A model generated the notes under the pieces. It was not told the DNA's origin, did no database searches, and saw nothing but the letters and a program-made list of their open reading frames with translations. From Neckera pumila (taxonomy: Eukaryota; Streptophyta; Bryopsida; Hypnales; Neckeraceae), in the NCBI GenBank assembly GCA_963969595.1, contig OZ018409.1:7392520-7456519 (forward strand): a stretch of DNA of 64,000 nt. Direction: 5' to 3'. Positions 35,283 through 48,190 of the stretch are shown here, piece by piece (positions within the stretch are counted from its first letter, which is position 1; each line of letters opens with the position of its first letter). Made by a program: the position numbers and the translations under genes.

Positions 35283-35600
35283 TAAGGTAGGAAGCTGTAA
35301 AACAGAGCGGGTATTAAAAGCGAACATGACTCAGAGGTACATTTTGCTTTCTTCAATGTATGAGCTATGCACATTTCAAGAGGTGGTCGCTTTTTATGAC
35401 CACAAATGACCACTTTTTTCCAACTTCAAAAATTTGTAACTAATTCCACAAAGGTCCAAAAAATATGAAACGACTTGGGGTTAGATGTCAATTCCACTTG
35501 TCTTTCAAGGAAAATTTACTGAAAAATATTTCAAGATGTTTTACCTCTCCAAAATTCAGTTTCAGCGCTTAGATGGTCGCTTTATGGACCTCCTACCTTA
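35283..35600. mobile_element. TAAGGTA-end element, 318 bp
   Basis: Starts TAAGGTAGGA and ends TCCTACCTTA. Its interior (CATTTCAAGAGGTGGTCGCT at about 35372 and CTAATTCCACAAAGGTCCAA at about 35441) closely matches sequence at 4244-4400, so that region holds another copy, apparently without clear ends. Confidence 0.6.
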
Positions 35601-35903
35601 GTGTGAAGCAGTCAGATGTGCTTCAAATCGCTCCAACAATTCATGAGCAACGTCCAGCACCTCCTTGCGTTCCAGCAACGCCCTCTTATTGGCAACAAAC
35701 ACACCCTTCATGCAAAAATGGCAAAACACCAGATCAGTATGAGCATGAAATTTGAAGCAATTATAACCCGGAAGCAAAGTCAATAGCCTGTTATGGTAGT
35801 TTTCGAAACATATTTCTATTGTTCAACAATGTAGGGTATGATTCATTCTTTCTAGTGGAACATTCTGTTACCTTCCTATAGGATTTAACGTATAGGGATT
35901 TAA

Positions 35904-36044
35904 CCTTGCAAGGACGCTGTGGACTAGAGTGCTCGAATGCATGACTTCACTGTTAACTGTAGAAAAAGAGAATGCATCTGTTGGTTCAATAAACCGAGAA
36001 TTTTGGTGATTACCTAGGTCATTGGCGGCCGCGTCCTTACAAGG
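35904..36044. mobile_element. Short TTAA-flanked MITE, distinct ends
   Basis: CCTTGCAAGGACGC and its inverse GCGTCCTTACAAGG bound a 141-bp element flanked by TTAA on both sides (35900-35903 and 36045-36048). The target agrees with piggyBac-like insertion but the ends differ from the CCCCTAAAGG set. Lone right ends of similar type occur at about 15297-15313 and 21114-21130. Confidence 0.55.
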
Positions 36045-36107
36045 TTAATTCAACTCCAATAAATATGAAAGTGACCCCTTTCCGTGATTTGAACAATTAG
36101 GGGTTAA

Positions 36108-36972
36108 CATGAGGCCAAAACTAATAACCCTTCATTTTGGAAACCTTAAGGACTAAGGAGTGTCCAAATTTTCCAAATTTTGAAAATTTATTATTAAATG
36201 CAACTTAAAAGAATAATCTATTGAAGACTTTATTAATAGAATCAATAGAATAATCTATTGAAATCAAACAATGGTTGTAAAACAAGATCCGTAGACCATA
36301 TCTATATGATTAGATCGTCTAGTTTAGAAATCAATATTTCATCAATATAATTTTAAGCATTCAAATTTTCTTCCAAAATTAATATTAGATTTAATGTTTG
36401 TAAGTTTCTTGAGAAATTTTAATTTTGAGGTCAAAATTTTAAGTTTTGCTTATAGTTATGGTTTAAGATTTTTGTTTTACATATTTTTGTTGAAGGGTCA
36501 TTTTTTGAATTGGAAATGATTAATTTTTGAGGTGAAATATATTAGTTCCCATTTGAATTCTAGAATATTTGCCAAACAAAGTGTTCAAATTTTATATTGT
36601 ATAAACTTAAAAAAACTAATACAAGGATCTACAACAAAAAATAAATAGATGAAAAATCATATTTAAACTATATGCTTGGGATGTGCTTGCATTTATTTGT
36701 TGTTTGAAATTTGAATGCTTGGTCCTTAAGGGCTCCTATATTGCAAATAAAGCGTAAAGTTTTCAACTATTTTGCAATTTACACCAAGAATGAATATATA
36801 TTTACATATACTAGCCAAACCTATATACATGCACAAAGCAAGAGATAGGGGATATGTGTGCATGACAAATCTTATAAATGGATGTTGCGCTCTAGACTTT
36901 CATCGTGAACATTGAATGAAATAATTAGATGATATTTCTTTGGGATGAAAATGTAATGACAGTGCATACTTG

Positions 36973-37009
<37 letters not shown>

Positions 37010-37896
37010 GTTTGTTTTTTATTAATATTTTAATCACCAGTGCTTAAGAATTTTCACTCTATTGGTCCATTTATCCGTACAAATGAGCAAGTCAAGTAAC
37101 TTGGATAATAATGTTAAGAGATTTTTTCTATATTTCCACGTGGAACTCTACTCTGTAGTTGTATCTCAAATACACATTATTTATCTTTCAAACAATTAAG
37201 ATAACTACACCTAAAATCGACACCTTTTTAAAAATGGTATATGTAGAAGCTTGCCTAAAATGTACTTCCACTAAGGTAGAGTCACTCATTCCCGACCAGT
37301 GACCCATTCCCAACCTTTAAGTGCACGCATTTTTGACCAAGCTTGGAATGGTTTTTTTTTCTCCTTTTCAAGGTTGGAACTAATAAATACATGACACATG
37401 TTCCAAGTTGTGAGAAAGAAAGTAGAAAATAATGAATAGGAAAAAGTTATTGAATGATCGGAATTGGAAGAGTCTAGATTTTGGCTATAAGTCCGAAGCA
37501 CTTTTTGCCTCCCAAAATTCATAGTAATTTCAGTTTAAGCGATGAAATTACCAAAAAATTTGCAATCCTTGTCATTTCTATCAATTTACCTCTGAAAAAT
37601 ATTTGCTTTGCCTTCACTACTCTAGATCATGTTGGAATTCCTTATTCAGTCGGTTATGGGTGGCTCTACCTTATTCATAAGAATCTAAGGTTATGTTTTG
37701 AAACATTTTCAACAAAGACTTTGGAAGTTCACAATTTAGTCATATGGTAGCCAAAAAATGCAATCAAAGATAATGTAAAACCCTTTTTGATTGCAAAAGA
37801 GATCCTTCAAAAACATTTTAAAGATAATAATGGAAACTATGTCAAATTATTTATTCTATCAATTTTAGGCTTTCTTATATGACATCATTGTTTATA
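36108..37896. other. AT-rich non-coding DNA
   Basis: A lone TTAGGGG-TTAA end at 36097-36107 may be the relic of a TTAA element. A fragment of the TAAGGTA family (AGATAACTACACCTAAAATC) lies at about 37198. An 89-codon ORF (37481-37750) is not recognised. Confidence 0.4.
36977..37006. repeat. AT dinucleotide microsatellite
   Basis: About 14 uninterrupted TA units in non-coding DNA. Confidence 0.85.
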
Positions 37897-38278
37897 TAAG
37901 AGAAAATTTCAGGCCTCTGGAGGGCTATTCCATAGCCCTCCAAAGTACCCTGAGATTTTGTTTTTATGGGCTAAAAATTTCTTTTTTCTCCTATTTCCAC
38001 GCAGTTGAAATTGTAGTGACAGTGGCGCGGAAACTAAGTTTTACAAGTAAATAATTAATAATTTTATTTATTTATTATTATTTTTAATTTTAAAAATAAT
38101 TATAAAAAATAAAATAAAAAAATAAAAAAATAAAATTGCAAAATCTAATTGTTTTGGCAAGTAGTCATACACTCTAACTGCTCACCGGGGGTACTTTTTC
38201 AGATTGACAGGCCAAGCTTGAAGTAGCTTGGCATGTCAATCTGGAGCAGCCCTCCGAAGGGTTGATTTTTTCTCTAAT
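37897..38278 (+). mobile_element. TIR element with CATTAGAGAAAAAATCA ends, copy 1
   Basis: Left end AAGAGAAAATTTCAGGCCTC and right end inverse to CATTAGAGAAAAAATCAACC. Near the right end is a self-complementary segment, GATTGACAGGCCAAGCTT against AAGTAGCTTGGCATGTCAATC. The interior has CCTATTTCCACGCAGTTG and GTGACAGTGGCGCGGAA. Copies 2 and 3 are at 39299 and 48191. Confidence 0.65.
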
Positions 38279-38703
38279 GAACCGAGAAGGATGGGCTTGT
38301 CAGCGTGAAAATCATCTTCTTAGTATTGTGTGAATCATTTGCCAATTAAAAAGAATGGTGTAACCATGAGGCTCAGTATGAGGTAAACAACAATATTAAT
38401 GTATTGATCAGTTGGACTCCACATCCCTACTCCAACCGAATCCTAACCATGTTGAACAATGTAAATGCAGTTGTAGATAGGATTTGGAAATTGAGATTCA
38501 AAAACCAAAGTCGATGCTATAGTTTCTACCGACAAGGACAGAGCCAACAAGAATATTCATTGGAAGTCAAACTACTGTGCAAGTAAAGACTTCCCCTTTT
38601 CACCCAAAATTCTACGGATGAACATCTCCACTACTACCTGTTTTACGTAGAAAAATTATTTTTCACCTATTGGACACTTAGTGTCTAGGCTGTCCTTCTA
38701 AGA

Positions 38704-39085
38704 TAAGAGCATTGCCACCACTTTGCAAGAAATTTGACTTAGCATGGGAGCTAGCTCTGCAATGTTGACTTCATGGATGTAGACCTGGTGTAATTTTGGT
38801 CCTACACTCTTCCCTACCATGGCACCACGGCATGCTCCTATTTACAACTACTATTCATGCATGTCATATTGGCGGGTCATGTTGACAATTGTTCCTTGAG
38901 GATATTGTAGAATTGCAACTCAATACAACAAAAAAATGGCACAAGATCAGAAAATGGCATGCCAAACCATTTTTTTGAGTGGACTGGAGTAGATTTTACG
39001 TCCCCAAGTCCAAGGTGACATCACTCTCAAGCTCAATGACCACTGTGCCAGGCCTATATTTTGTGAAATGGTAGCAATGCTCTTA
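38704..39085. mobile_element. TIR element with TAAGAGCATTGC ends
   Basis: TAAGAGCATTGCCACCA at the left and the inverse of TAAGAGCATTGCTACCA at the right, 17 bp with one mismatch. Length 382 bp. The ends resemble those at 15321-15751 but the interiors do not match obviously. It lies between CATTAGA copies 1 and 2. Confidence 0.65.
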
Positions 39086-39298
39086 TTCCTTCTCCTTTTC
39101 TCTCCATATGATGTCTGACCATGCTATCCTTGCAACCCAACCTTCATTCCCCAAGACTGGATTCACTATTGTAGCTTTGCAAGTGAGTTGCCCAAATTCT
39201 TTACTTTGAGTTTGACCTCCCTTCCAAAGTGGCTATAAATTTGGAATCCAAAAAATGGAAGACCCTAGCATGTTTTGATTCACAAGTGAGAATGTATA

Positions 39299-39606
39299 CA
39301 TTAGAAGAAAAAGCAGCCCTCTAGAGGGCTGCTTTAGATTGACAGGCCAAGCTATTTCAAGCTTGGCCTATCAATCTTAAAATGGCCCCAGTTGAGCAGT
39401 CAGCTTGGCTGACTGCTTGCCGAAATAGTCAGCTTTTGTACTTTTTCTTTTCTTTTAAAAAAAAAATTAATTTCTTACTTGCAAATTTGGATTCCTGCGC
39501 CATTGTGACTATAAAATATACTGCATGGAAATAGGGCAAAAAACAATTTTTAGCCCCAAAGAACACTACTTCAGGGTCCTCCAAAGGTCGGAATTTTTCT
39601 CTAATG
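39299..39606 (-). mobile_element. CATTAGA TIR element, copy 2, reverse
   Basis: CATTAGAAGAAAAAGCAGCC at the left and the inverse CTCTAATG at the right; 308 bp. The GATTGACAGGCCAAGC hairpin is now near the left end and GCGCCATTGTGACTATAAAA lies inside, the reverse complement order of copy 1. An ORF crossing its right end is incidental. Confidence 0.7.
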
Positions 39607-40767
39607 TATGGCTTGTGTTTGTTGATTTGGCATGGTACCCTCTTGAGTTGGCTCTAGCTATCATTAATTACATTAGCATTAATCCCTACAATTTCTTTGC
39701 ATTTTGAGTCCAAATAAGGTAAAGGATGGCTACTTTTGGATAAAGATTTTGAATTGAAAAAATTGAAAAAATTGACAATTATAGCCATTGGATCCATAGG
39801 ATAGCCATTGGATAGTCACAAGATAGCCATTAAGCTAAAAATTTACAATTATAGCTAATGGATAGCTACAATGAATAAAGTCATTATTTATGAACCATTT
39901 GTAAGATCTTAAATGTTCAAAGTAGAATGTTTATTTTTTCACTACTTGGGCTTGTGGATATATCACAACTTCAAAATTCAATGAAAATTAGAGGACATAA
40001 ACTTTAGTTTGCATCTTACAAGAAATTGTAAAAAAATTGTAGGGATTAATGCTAATGTAATTAATGATAAGTAGCACACAAAAAATGAGAATTTGAACTC
40101 ACATTGTAAGAAAATAATGCCCTTTGCATTATCATGACCTCATTGTAAATATAAACACTCCATTTACATGAAATTCCTCTTCAATTCAAACAATGTATTG
40201 AAGGAGCATGACATTGCCGTGTTGGTAAGAGAATTATAATCCCTAAAGGACTAAGGAGACCACTTTGGTTTTTTGAGAATTCAAGCATTTTCTATTGACT
40301 TCATAATTTGAGATTTTAGGATGAATGCTAATCATTCAAATCTACATGGGAAGCTCTGTTTTAAATTAGTCCCGAAATTAGTTGGATAAATAATGCATAA
40401 ATTACAAATTTTTTATTTTATTTCAATGTCCAATCGGATAGCTAAAAAAATATTCTAAAAAGTATAAAAAAATATAAAAAATTTGTAGATTGGAACCTAC
40501 TCAAAAGCATTTGCACCATTCAATTTCAAATAATGAGGTGACAGTTATAAGGATTTTCATTTTGTAGGCAATGAAGGTAGAAAAAACAAATAAAGCGATT
40601 TTGGGAACTCAATTTTGAAAATTTCCAACTAAAAACAAGAGAAAGGATAACTATCTTTTAATGCAACATTCTTACAATTGGAAATTAAGAGTTCTTGATT
40701 TCTTGTATAAGTTAGCAATTTAGTAGTTTCTTTCATTATGTACCACCTCCCACTTTACAATTTTTAA

Positions 40768-42149
40768 CCCCTAAAGTTCTTTCATGTTTAGAGGTCCAAA
40801 ATTGCTTCATTTATATTGATTTTTTAGTAGGATCCTCTGGTTAATTTGTTCAAGTACATCATTCCAAATTTTGTGAATTATGCACCAATTGCAAATCAAT
40901 GTGCCTAAATTTAAAATGTAGTTTTTTCTAGCCCTTCCAAAAAGTAAAGTTTTGTCTTTTAACATTTTTTGAAAAATACAAATATGACCTATGAATTTGC
41001 ATTTTATTCAATAGGGTAGAAAAATAGGTTAAAAATAGGTTGAAAAAATTATGTTATGTCAAGAAAACTTTCATATTCATCTTTAAAAAGTTCATAAAAT
41101 AGAAAGTGGTATTGAATGAAAGAAAAACTAAACAACAAATACTTTTTACAAGAAATTGAGATATATTAATTTCAATGGTGAGAATGATGTGGTAAACAAT
41201 GAATATCCATTCATTTCTTTTTATTTGAAAACTTTCAATATTTAGTGCAAAAGACAACATTATAGGGGGGTGGGGTGTTCTACCTTCATTACCCATAAAA
41301 TAAAACTCCTCATAACTCACACTTCACTAGTAGGAAGTGAATTTTTCAAATGTTTTTGAGTAGGTATAAATCTATACAAATCCAAAAATAAGAATTTGGA
41401 ATATATTTTTATAAGCATTGAAATTCACGAATTTCATTTTTTTAGCCCTGCAAAAAATAAGGTAGTAGCACTTCACAAGCTCACATTTTGATGAAAAAAT
41501 GTCCAAAATGATGGTGCTTCTTTGAGTTCTTTTTTTTAGACAAGTTGGCTACATGCTTGAAAATTTTCACTTCATTCGGAATTGTACAACATATAGGAAA
41601 AGAATAGTAAGTAGATAGTAGTAGAAAATGATTCAAAATACAAAATTGTCAAGAATTTAACTATGGAATTGAAAAATGCTAATCCCAATGGTGGAAATGT
41701 TGCAATAAATAATTTACATCCAAGGATTTTATTTTTCTCAAAAAATATTGAAAATTGAGTAAAATAAAGGACTTCAAAGTTTATTTTAGAGTAGAGAATC
41801 CATAATTGCCCGCAAGCTTAAAATCTTCATAACTTTTGACTCATTGATCAAAATGGGATGATTCAAAGCTTTTTACCTATATATAACTCTAGAAAACTAA
41901 TTTCAATTTTTCTTTTGAAAAAGAGATTTTTTTTATCTGCCCGGACTGCCCAGTTACAAAAAAAAATAACATAGTAGGCTATAACTTTTGACTTGTATTT
42001 CCAAATGTCATGAAATTTGGTGCATATAAAAGATATTCCTTGCCCCCACCTTCTATTAAAATTTCAGCCAAAAATATAGAAATCTATAGTCGTATGTACC
42101 TGCCTAAGAATTCTATATGGCCAAAAAATGCATGTTGGTCCTTTAGGGG
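40768..42149 (+). mobile_element. TTAA element, class C, with internal insertion
   Basis: TTAA flanks at 40764-40767 and 42150-42153; starts CCCCTAAAGTTCTTTC, ends GGTCCTTTAGGGG. From about 41400 onward it follows the copy at 18020 closely. At 1382 bp it is about 455 bp longer than the other class-C copies. The extra sequence lies at roughly 40930-41390 and is unrelated to the family. Confidence 0.65.
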
Positions 42150-42726
42150 TTAAAAAAATTTTGCACAAAAAAGATCAATACAAAATTCCATGATGTTATT
42201 ATTTGTGGTAACAAAATTCCATTAAAAATTTGTCGTTTTTTTAACTCATTGGAACTTTAGTTGAATCAATTATATGCTGTATCTTAAAAAATTGATCCTT
42301 GCGCAAATGCAAAAGGGATCAACTTTAAATACAACTGCAGTGCAAAGAGTTTAGTATTTATTACCATTTTTTGTCAATCCCTATAATCCTAGAATCGCAC
42401 CTTTAATTCCAATTTTGAGCTCCAAATTTTTTGTATTGAATTCCTTGTGGTAAGAAAATCTTCTAACATGATATAAAAAAACATCTAATCAAAGATATTA
42501 ATAATTTATTTATTTGTTGAAAATACAAAACAACAAATAAGGTGAAGGATGGCCATTGTATTTAATTTTTAACTTAGGTCTTTTTAAATTTGTAAACAAA
42601 AGTTATGACAAAAATTAAAACCCTTTGTGATCATCGGAGAAGATTGGTGTTTTTTGCAATCATTCTTGTCAACAAATTTTTTTATTATTGTAAACAATTA
42701 CTTAGAGAAGATACAACTCTTCTTAA

Positions 42727-43598
42727 CCCCTAAAGGACCAAACAGTGTTTTTGGGCAACATGGCAATTTCGTGCAGCTCACTACAAATAGAGATTTTATT
42801 TTTTTTCTTTGAGATTTTCACACAATATTTCTTGGAGAGTGATTGTAAGGCCCAACAATTTTCATAACTTTTGATCACATGGTTAAAAAGTTATGGTATG
42901 ATATGTAGTTTTCATTGCTTGGCGGGCAGTCTGGGCAGCAAAAATACTTCCTTAAAAATCATATTTTTGAGGAATATAAATTTGAAATTTGTTTTCTAGA
43001 TTTATATACATGAATAAAGCTTTGAATCATTCCATTTTGATTTTTGAGACAAAAATTATGAGGATTTTAAGTTTTGGGTAGTTTGCGGGTAGTTATGGAT
43101 TTTCTACTCTAAAATAAACGTTGAAGTCCTTGCTTTAACTCAATTTTTAATACTTTTGGAAAAAAATAAAAACATATGATGTAGATTGATTATCACAACA
43201 TTACCACCATTGGGATAGGAGTTTTTCAATTTTATAACTAAATTGGTAACAATTTTGTATTTTGAATCATTCTCTACTTCTTTCTACTTACTATTTTTTT
43301 TCCTTATGTTGTACAATTCCAAATGATTTGAAAATTTTCAGGCATGTAGACAACTTACCTTGAAATATGAACCCAAAGAATTACAACCATTTTGGACATT
43401 TTTTCATACAAATGTGACCTTGTGAAGTACAACTGCCTAGTTTTTTGCAAGGACAAAAAAAATGGGTTTGTCACTTCAAATTGCCAATATCTTGCAATCT
43501 ACATGGTGGAAATGTTTTTTTTCCAAAAATTGGTACTTGTACTAGAAATGACAGTTTTGGAGCGTTTTGGGTGAAAACATAATCAAAACCTTTAGGGG
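42727..43598 (-). mobile_element. TTAA element, class C, reverse orientation
   Basis: TTAA flanks at 42723-42726 and 43599-43602; CCCCTAAAGGACC at the left end and CCTTTAGGGG at the right. Length 872 bp. It is the reverse complement of the neighbouring class-C copy (40768-42149), from which it is separated by about 570 bp, so the pair forms a very large inverted repeat. Confidence 0.75.
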
Positions 43599-44278
43599 TT
43601 AAATATGCTAGTAACAAAAGCTTCCAAATAATGCGTCCATACTTTTTAAAGCAATTTTTATAGAAAAATGATTTTATTTATAGAATCTCATTTATTTGCT
43701 AGATAGGTATTTTAAGCATAAATGTCACTTGTGTCGTACACCACAAATTAAAATGTAAGTTTTCAAAAATTTAGATCCAAGCACCTTTGTAGCTTAGGCA
43801 TTCCACATTGTTTTAATATTAGTTTGCCTTATGAACTCCTAAATTAAAGAACCATTTTCTAAATGTTGCCCAACTTAGGTGAAGAATAACTCATTTCTAA
43901 AATTTCTTGTTTTCATATCATGTGCAATATGAATCAATTTTCGCAAGTATATTTCAAAACTAAAGGAATAATCATCAATTTGTAAAGCTAATTTAGGAAG
44001 CAAGGTGTCATTCCAAAGAACAAAGTGTGTTGACAAAAATTAACTGAAATTTTTTTCTTAAAACATTTCTACAACTTGAAAATTTGGAGGTTTGCTCAAT
44101 TATCCACCAGGGCGTTGATTTTTGTGGATTTTTGTGGGTTTTCTTTTTTTGATCTCCTCAAATGTTTCACATTTTATGGAATTTACTTGTGAGGTTGCAC
44201 ATATCATTTGAGGTGTTTTTCAAAATAAATATTTCAAGAAGGGAAAAAATTGCATCTTCAAGGAATGTTTAATTTTTA

Positions 44279-45220
44279 CCTCTGAAGTCCCAAGGCCTTT
44301 GTTCCATCAAAAACTACTCAAAACAACCATTTCTATTGCAAAAAGCAAAAACTACTCAAAACAACCATTCTATTGCAACAAGCAAAAACTTAATTATTGT
44401 TTTTCTTGCCATGTCTAACCATAGGATATTGTACTAGACTAGTGTAAAAATATGAAGAAGACATGTCAAAAACTTTGACCTCGTAGATAGCAAGATATTT
44501 TTGTTTAAATTGAATCTGAAAACAAGTTTTTTTTCACCTTGCTCAACTAGATTTTTTGGCTTAAAATCTTCTTAGCACTTTTTGCACTATTTATTTTGAA
44601 TTTCTAAATTTCTATTTTGAATAATTTAATTGAGAGTCTAATAAAAAAATCATAAAATTCACATTTAATTTTCACTGATTGAAACATTGTTAAGTAGAAG
44701 TTGGTTTAAGCTTGAAGGGTCATTTAAATTATTAATAGCTCTAAGATTGGATTTGAAACACATCAATTCCAATGGTGAGATTGTTCTAGTAAGAGATCTT
44801 AACCTTGTGAATTTTTTTGTTAATTTTATGAAAAAGGTATTTAGAAATGAATCCTACAATTTATTTATTCAAGAAGATTGATGCTTTGATTGCCCAAAAA
44901 ACAAGATTGTCCATAACTTTCACATAACAAATAAAAATGGAATGAACCATAGTTTTTCATGTAGGTAAAAATACAATCTATGAGATTTTTATTTTAAAGT
45001 TTTGTGGATTTTCTTTTGCATGCCAAACTAAAATTTAGACTTGCTATGCCATAACTTTTGTTCCCGTGCACCAATTGAAATTAAAAATGTACTTTCTAAA
45101 AGCTAATGTTTTTTTTTCTATCTTCAGAAATAACTTCAAAAAATCACAACAAATCTTGAAATTATAAAAAATTGTCCAAAATCCATTTTGTCTCCCAAGG
45201 GAACAATGGAACTATAGGGG
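44279..45220 (-). mobile_element. TTAA element, class A, reverse orientation
   Basis: The right end CTATAGGGG is followed by TTAA (45221-45224). The left end CCTCTGAAGTCCCAAGGCC follows a mutated TTTA. Length 942 bp. The class-A hairpin is at the right: TTGTCTCCCAAGGGAACAA around 45189. A 38-bp tandem duplication (AAAACTACTCAAAACAACCA twice, about 44311-44390) lies near the left end. Confidence 0.65.
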
Positions 45221-45508
45221 TTAATGTTTTTTGTAGTTGGTATTTTCTTTTCCCCCCTTGATTTCTTAAAAGTAATGCATTTGCTACTAATGTTTTGTAT
45301 AGGTTCTAATACTCTCCAAAATGGTAGAAAATTGGTCACAAACAACCCTTTTTTTTTATTTTTTGAGAAAGTGCCAGGATGGCCATCACAAATTTTTTGG
45401 TGAAGCATTATATTTCTGCAATCATCTATGTTTTGGAACAAAAAACACTTTTCAATCATATTCATGCACTTTTTCATCCAAATTTGGCAACCTCATCCAC
45501 ATTTTTAA

Positions 45509-47238
45509 CTCCTAAAGGCCCAAGGCCATTTTTCTCTGAAAAAACATTCAAATCTGCCCCTACTACTGCGTTCATCAAAATTTTCAACAAATTTTTAAAT
45601 AAAAAATCTTATTGTAAGATCTTGTGTAAGACATATAGAAAAGAAGTGATAATTTTTTTGTGACATTTGACCTTAGAGATTAAAAGGTATGTGCATTGAG
45701 TGTAAGTTGTTGTTGTTTTCATTGTGCCTAACAATTTTAGATGCCTTTGACCATTGATCATGGCAAATTTTGTACTACGGATTTTGAATTCAAAAATCAA
45801 GAATATTCAGCATGATGTTATTCATGTCTCCAAAAAATTTCAAGCCAAAAAAAGAAATGGAGTACATTCCAAAAAATCTTGCAATGCAACAGTGTTCTAA
45901 AGTCTACAATGCACCACATATTATTTTGAGCACATTTGCCACTACATAATTTTGAAACTTAGAAATCTGTGGTGGATTGAAAGTTACACTAATGCTTTAT
46001 AAGTTCCAAATAAAAGCAAGTCCTCTACTCCCTATAAATTTAGAAGGACTATGTGAATAATATATAGGCAAAGGCTTTGGGCAACCTTTGAAAAATGGGT
46101 TCACCTGCATTCCCAATCTGTTTCCGATTTGTTCCCCTCTATTGGAAATTAAAAGGTTGACTTCTTTCATCTATTTGGTCTTGTAATTGAGTTTGTTCCC
46201 ACCCTAGTCTACTACCATAGCTATAGAGCAAAGTTGCCTCATTGATGATAAATAATTAATTAAAGTTTCCAAAGTAAATTTGTCACTTTAAAATTTTGAT
46301 TATTAAACATATTCATATAAAATCCTTAATATTTGGCAACTCTCTTCAAAATCCAATTTATTTGGTATGTTTGAAATTGAAAAGAGTAGTTCATTATACA
46401 AGTGGGGTGGTAGAAAGTAAAACAACTCACATGGGATATGTAAATTATGATTAATAGGAGCTCAACCTCTCATAGTTAAGTTACAAGCAAGGAATGTGTT
46501 CAAAATAGAATTTCAAACCTAATCTAGGCATAGTAGAAAAAAAAAATTCAAAATATTTTGAACTAATTTAATGTAAAAATTTCATCTAAATTTCATCTCC
46601 AAAAATCCATTTGAGATTTCAATATTCCAATTAAAAATTATGGACAAATTTCAAAGAGGGGTTGGAAGGGACATTTTCTTTGACATTTTCAAACATCCTC
46701 TTTGAAATTTGTCCAGATTTTTTAATGAAGTCTTGAAATCTCAATTGGATTTTTTGAGATGAAAATTAGCTTGATTTCCAATTTTTTTTTTCATAAAGGT
46801 GTTTAAAAAAAAATTCTATTATGACAAAACGAGGTCCAAGTTCTATTTTGAACACATTTTTATGTTTTGCTAATGAGTGGTCAAGCTCTCATCTTCAAAC
46901 TATCCCATACCCTTTGAGGTTTCATGATGGACAATAGATTTCATTATAAAACCAACCTCTTCATCCTTCACGCTCATCCAATGTCGATGAAATAAGCCTT
47001 TGCATTGCCATCAAACCAAAAAGTTGATGGTAGATAAAAATTGGACTTTATTTTGGACTATTTTTTTTAACAACTTGGTCATTAGTTTTTGGTGAATTTG
47101 AATTATATCAATATTCGTAAAGCTCTTGCAAAACTACACATTGTCAAAAAGTTTTAAAATAATCTAGTAAATATTCAACTCATTGAAACCTACCCAAATC
47201 CCAAATTGTCCCCCAAGGGAACAATGGGCCTGTAGGGG
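45509..47238 (-). mobile_element. Probable class A TTAA element split by a fold-back insertion
   Basis: A left end TTAA-CTCCTAAAGGCCC at 45505-45517 and a right end ending TGTAGGGG-TTAA at 47231-47242, with the class-A hairpin TTGTCCCCCAAGGGAACAA just inside, are in the correct relative orientation. The 1730-bp span is about twice the class-A length. The fold-back at 46425-46930 lies between them. That these ends belong to one original element is inferred. Confidence 0.45.
46425..46930. mobile_element. Large fold-back element, copy 1
   Basis: About 500 bp that folds on itself round a centre near 46680. CAAATTTCAAAGAGGG (left) pairs with CCTCTTTGAAATTTG (right), CATCTCCAAAAATCC with GGATTTTTTGAGATG, and AATGTGTTCAAAATAGAA with TTCTATTTTGAACACATT. 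Copy 2 is at about 55000-55505. Non-coding in both. It has no evident link to the TIR classes in this window. Confidence 0.65.
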
Positions 47239-47496
47239 TTAATAGAAATGGAATTTTTTTGGCAGAAAAAGAATATTTTTATTTGGCAAAAATTAGACGT
47301 TTGTTTTGAAATGGTGCAATTTGGTCCACTGAGGCCCAAAAAAAAATAGGTTTGTCACAAACAAGTGGGAAGAGTTTAGATAGATTTAGAAGGCCTTCAA
47401 ATTCCATGGTGGATTTCAAAGACTCCTTCTAATGTTCATGCCAAACTTGAGGAGTAGCTTGTAGCTTTTGAGGAGGGCTTGGAAGAAGAAACTTAA

Positions 47497-48152
47497 CTCC
47501 TAAATGTCTGAGGCACCAAATTTTGATGTCGACAAAACTTTGAAATTAAATTAAACCTTACCAAGTTATTATTTTTAATAGTATATTTTTGAGAAATTCT
47601 TTTTGAAGTCTTGTTTTAGCATCAAAAATCCAATTTTGAAAATGAATGATTATGATTTTTCTATTCAAGATATTGTGCAAGGGTGTCCATTGAAAATTTT
47701 GATTTTCTCGTATTGAAGGCTCTTACAAAATGAGCCTCAAATACACTAAAAATGAATCTCAAATACACTAAAACTTGGAGAAAAAAACACATTAGAAGTT
47801 CATTTAAAAAAATTGTAGAGTACATTTTGAGAAGTTGTAAATTGATTGGTGTTATGCATGTTATTCCCTCATATTTTTTTGGTGAACAATTTTTTAATTT
47901 TTACATGCAAAATGAGGATTGAAGACTTCAAATCTCTTTCACAATTTTAACACCTTCATAATCAAACATTATAATCTTCAATCTATAGAAAAAATTATTG
48001 TGTTTTCTTTTCCTATGTAATCTCTAACATCTCTAGTTTGAATTTGTACGGTTACAATTAAAAAAATTGATAAAATTTATTTAAATGTTGACTTTTTGTT
48101 AAATTAAGAGCAAATTCTAAGAAGCTCAAAAAAAGTCTTGGTCATTTAGAGG
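47497..48152 (+). mobile_element. TTAA element, class B
   Basis: Left TTAA at 47493-47496 followed by CTCCTAAATGTCTGAGG; right end CATTTAGAGG followed by a mutated TCAA. Length 656 bp. It matches 7495-8128 throughout and has a local duplication of CTCAAATACACTAAAA near 47735-47775. Confidence 0.65.
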
Positions 48153-48190
48153 TCAATTATTTAAGAGAATGCGGAGGACTAGAATTATAT

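Noticed and set aside
36097..36107. Lone TTAGGGG-TTAA end
   Set aside because: No left end and no family interior upstream; an 11-base match could be chance.
40066..40230. Possible tRNA-derived SINE or tRNA pseudogene (GTGAGTTCAAATTCTC on the minus strand)
   Set aside because: Only a B-box-like match; the T-stem pairs over about four bases and no A box or acceptor stem was found.
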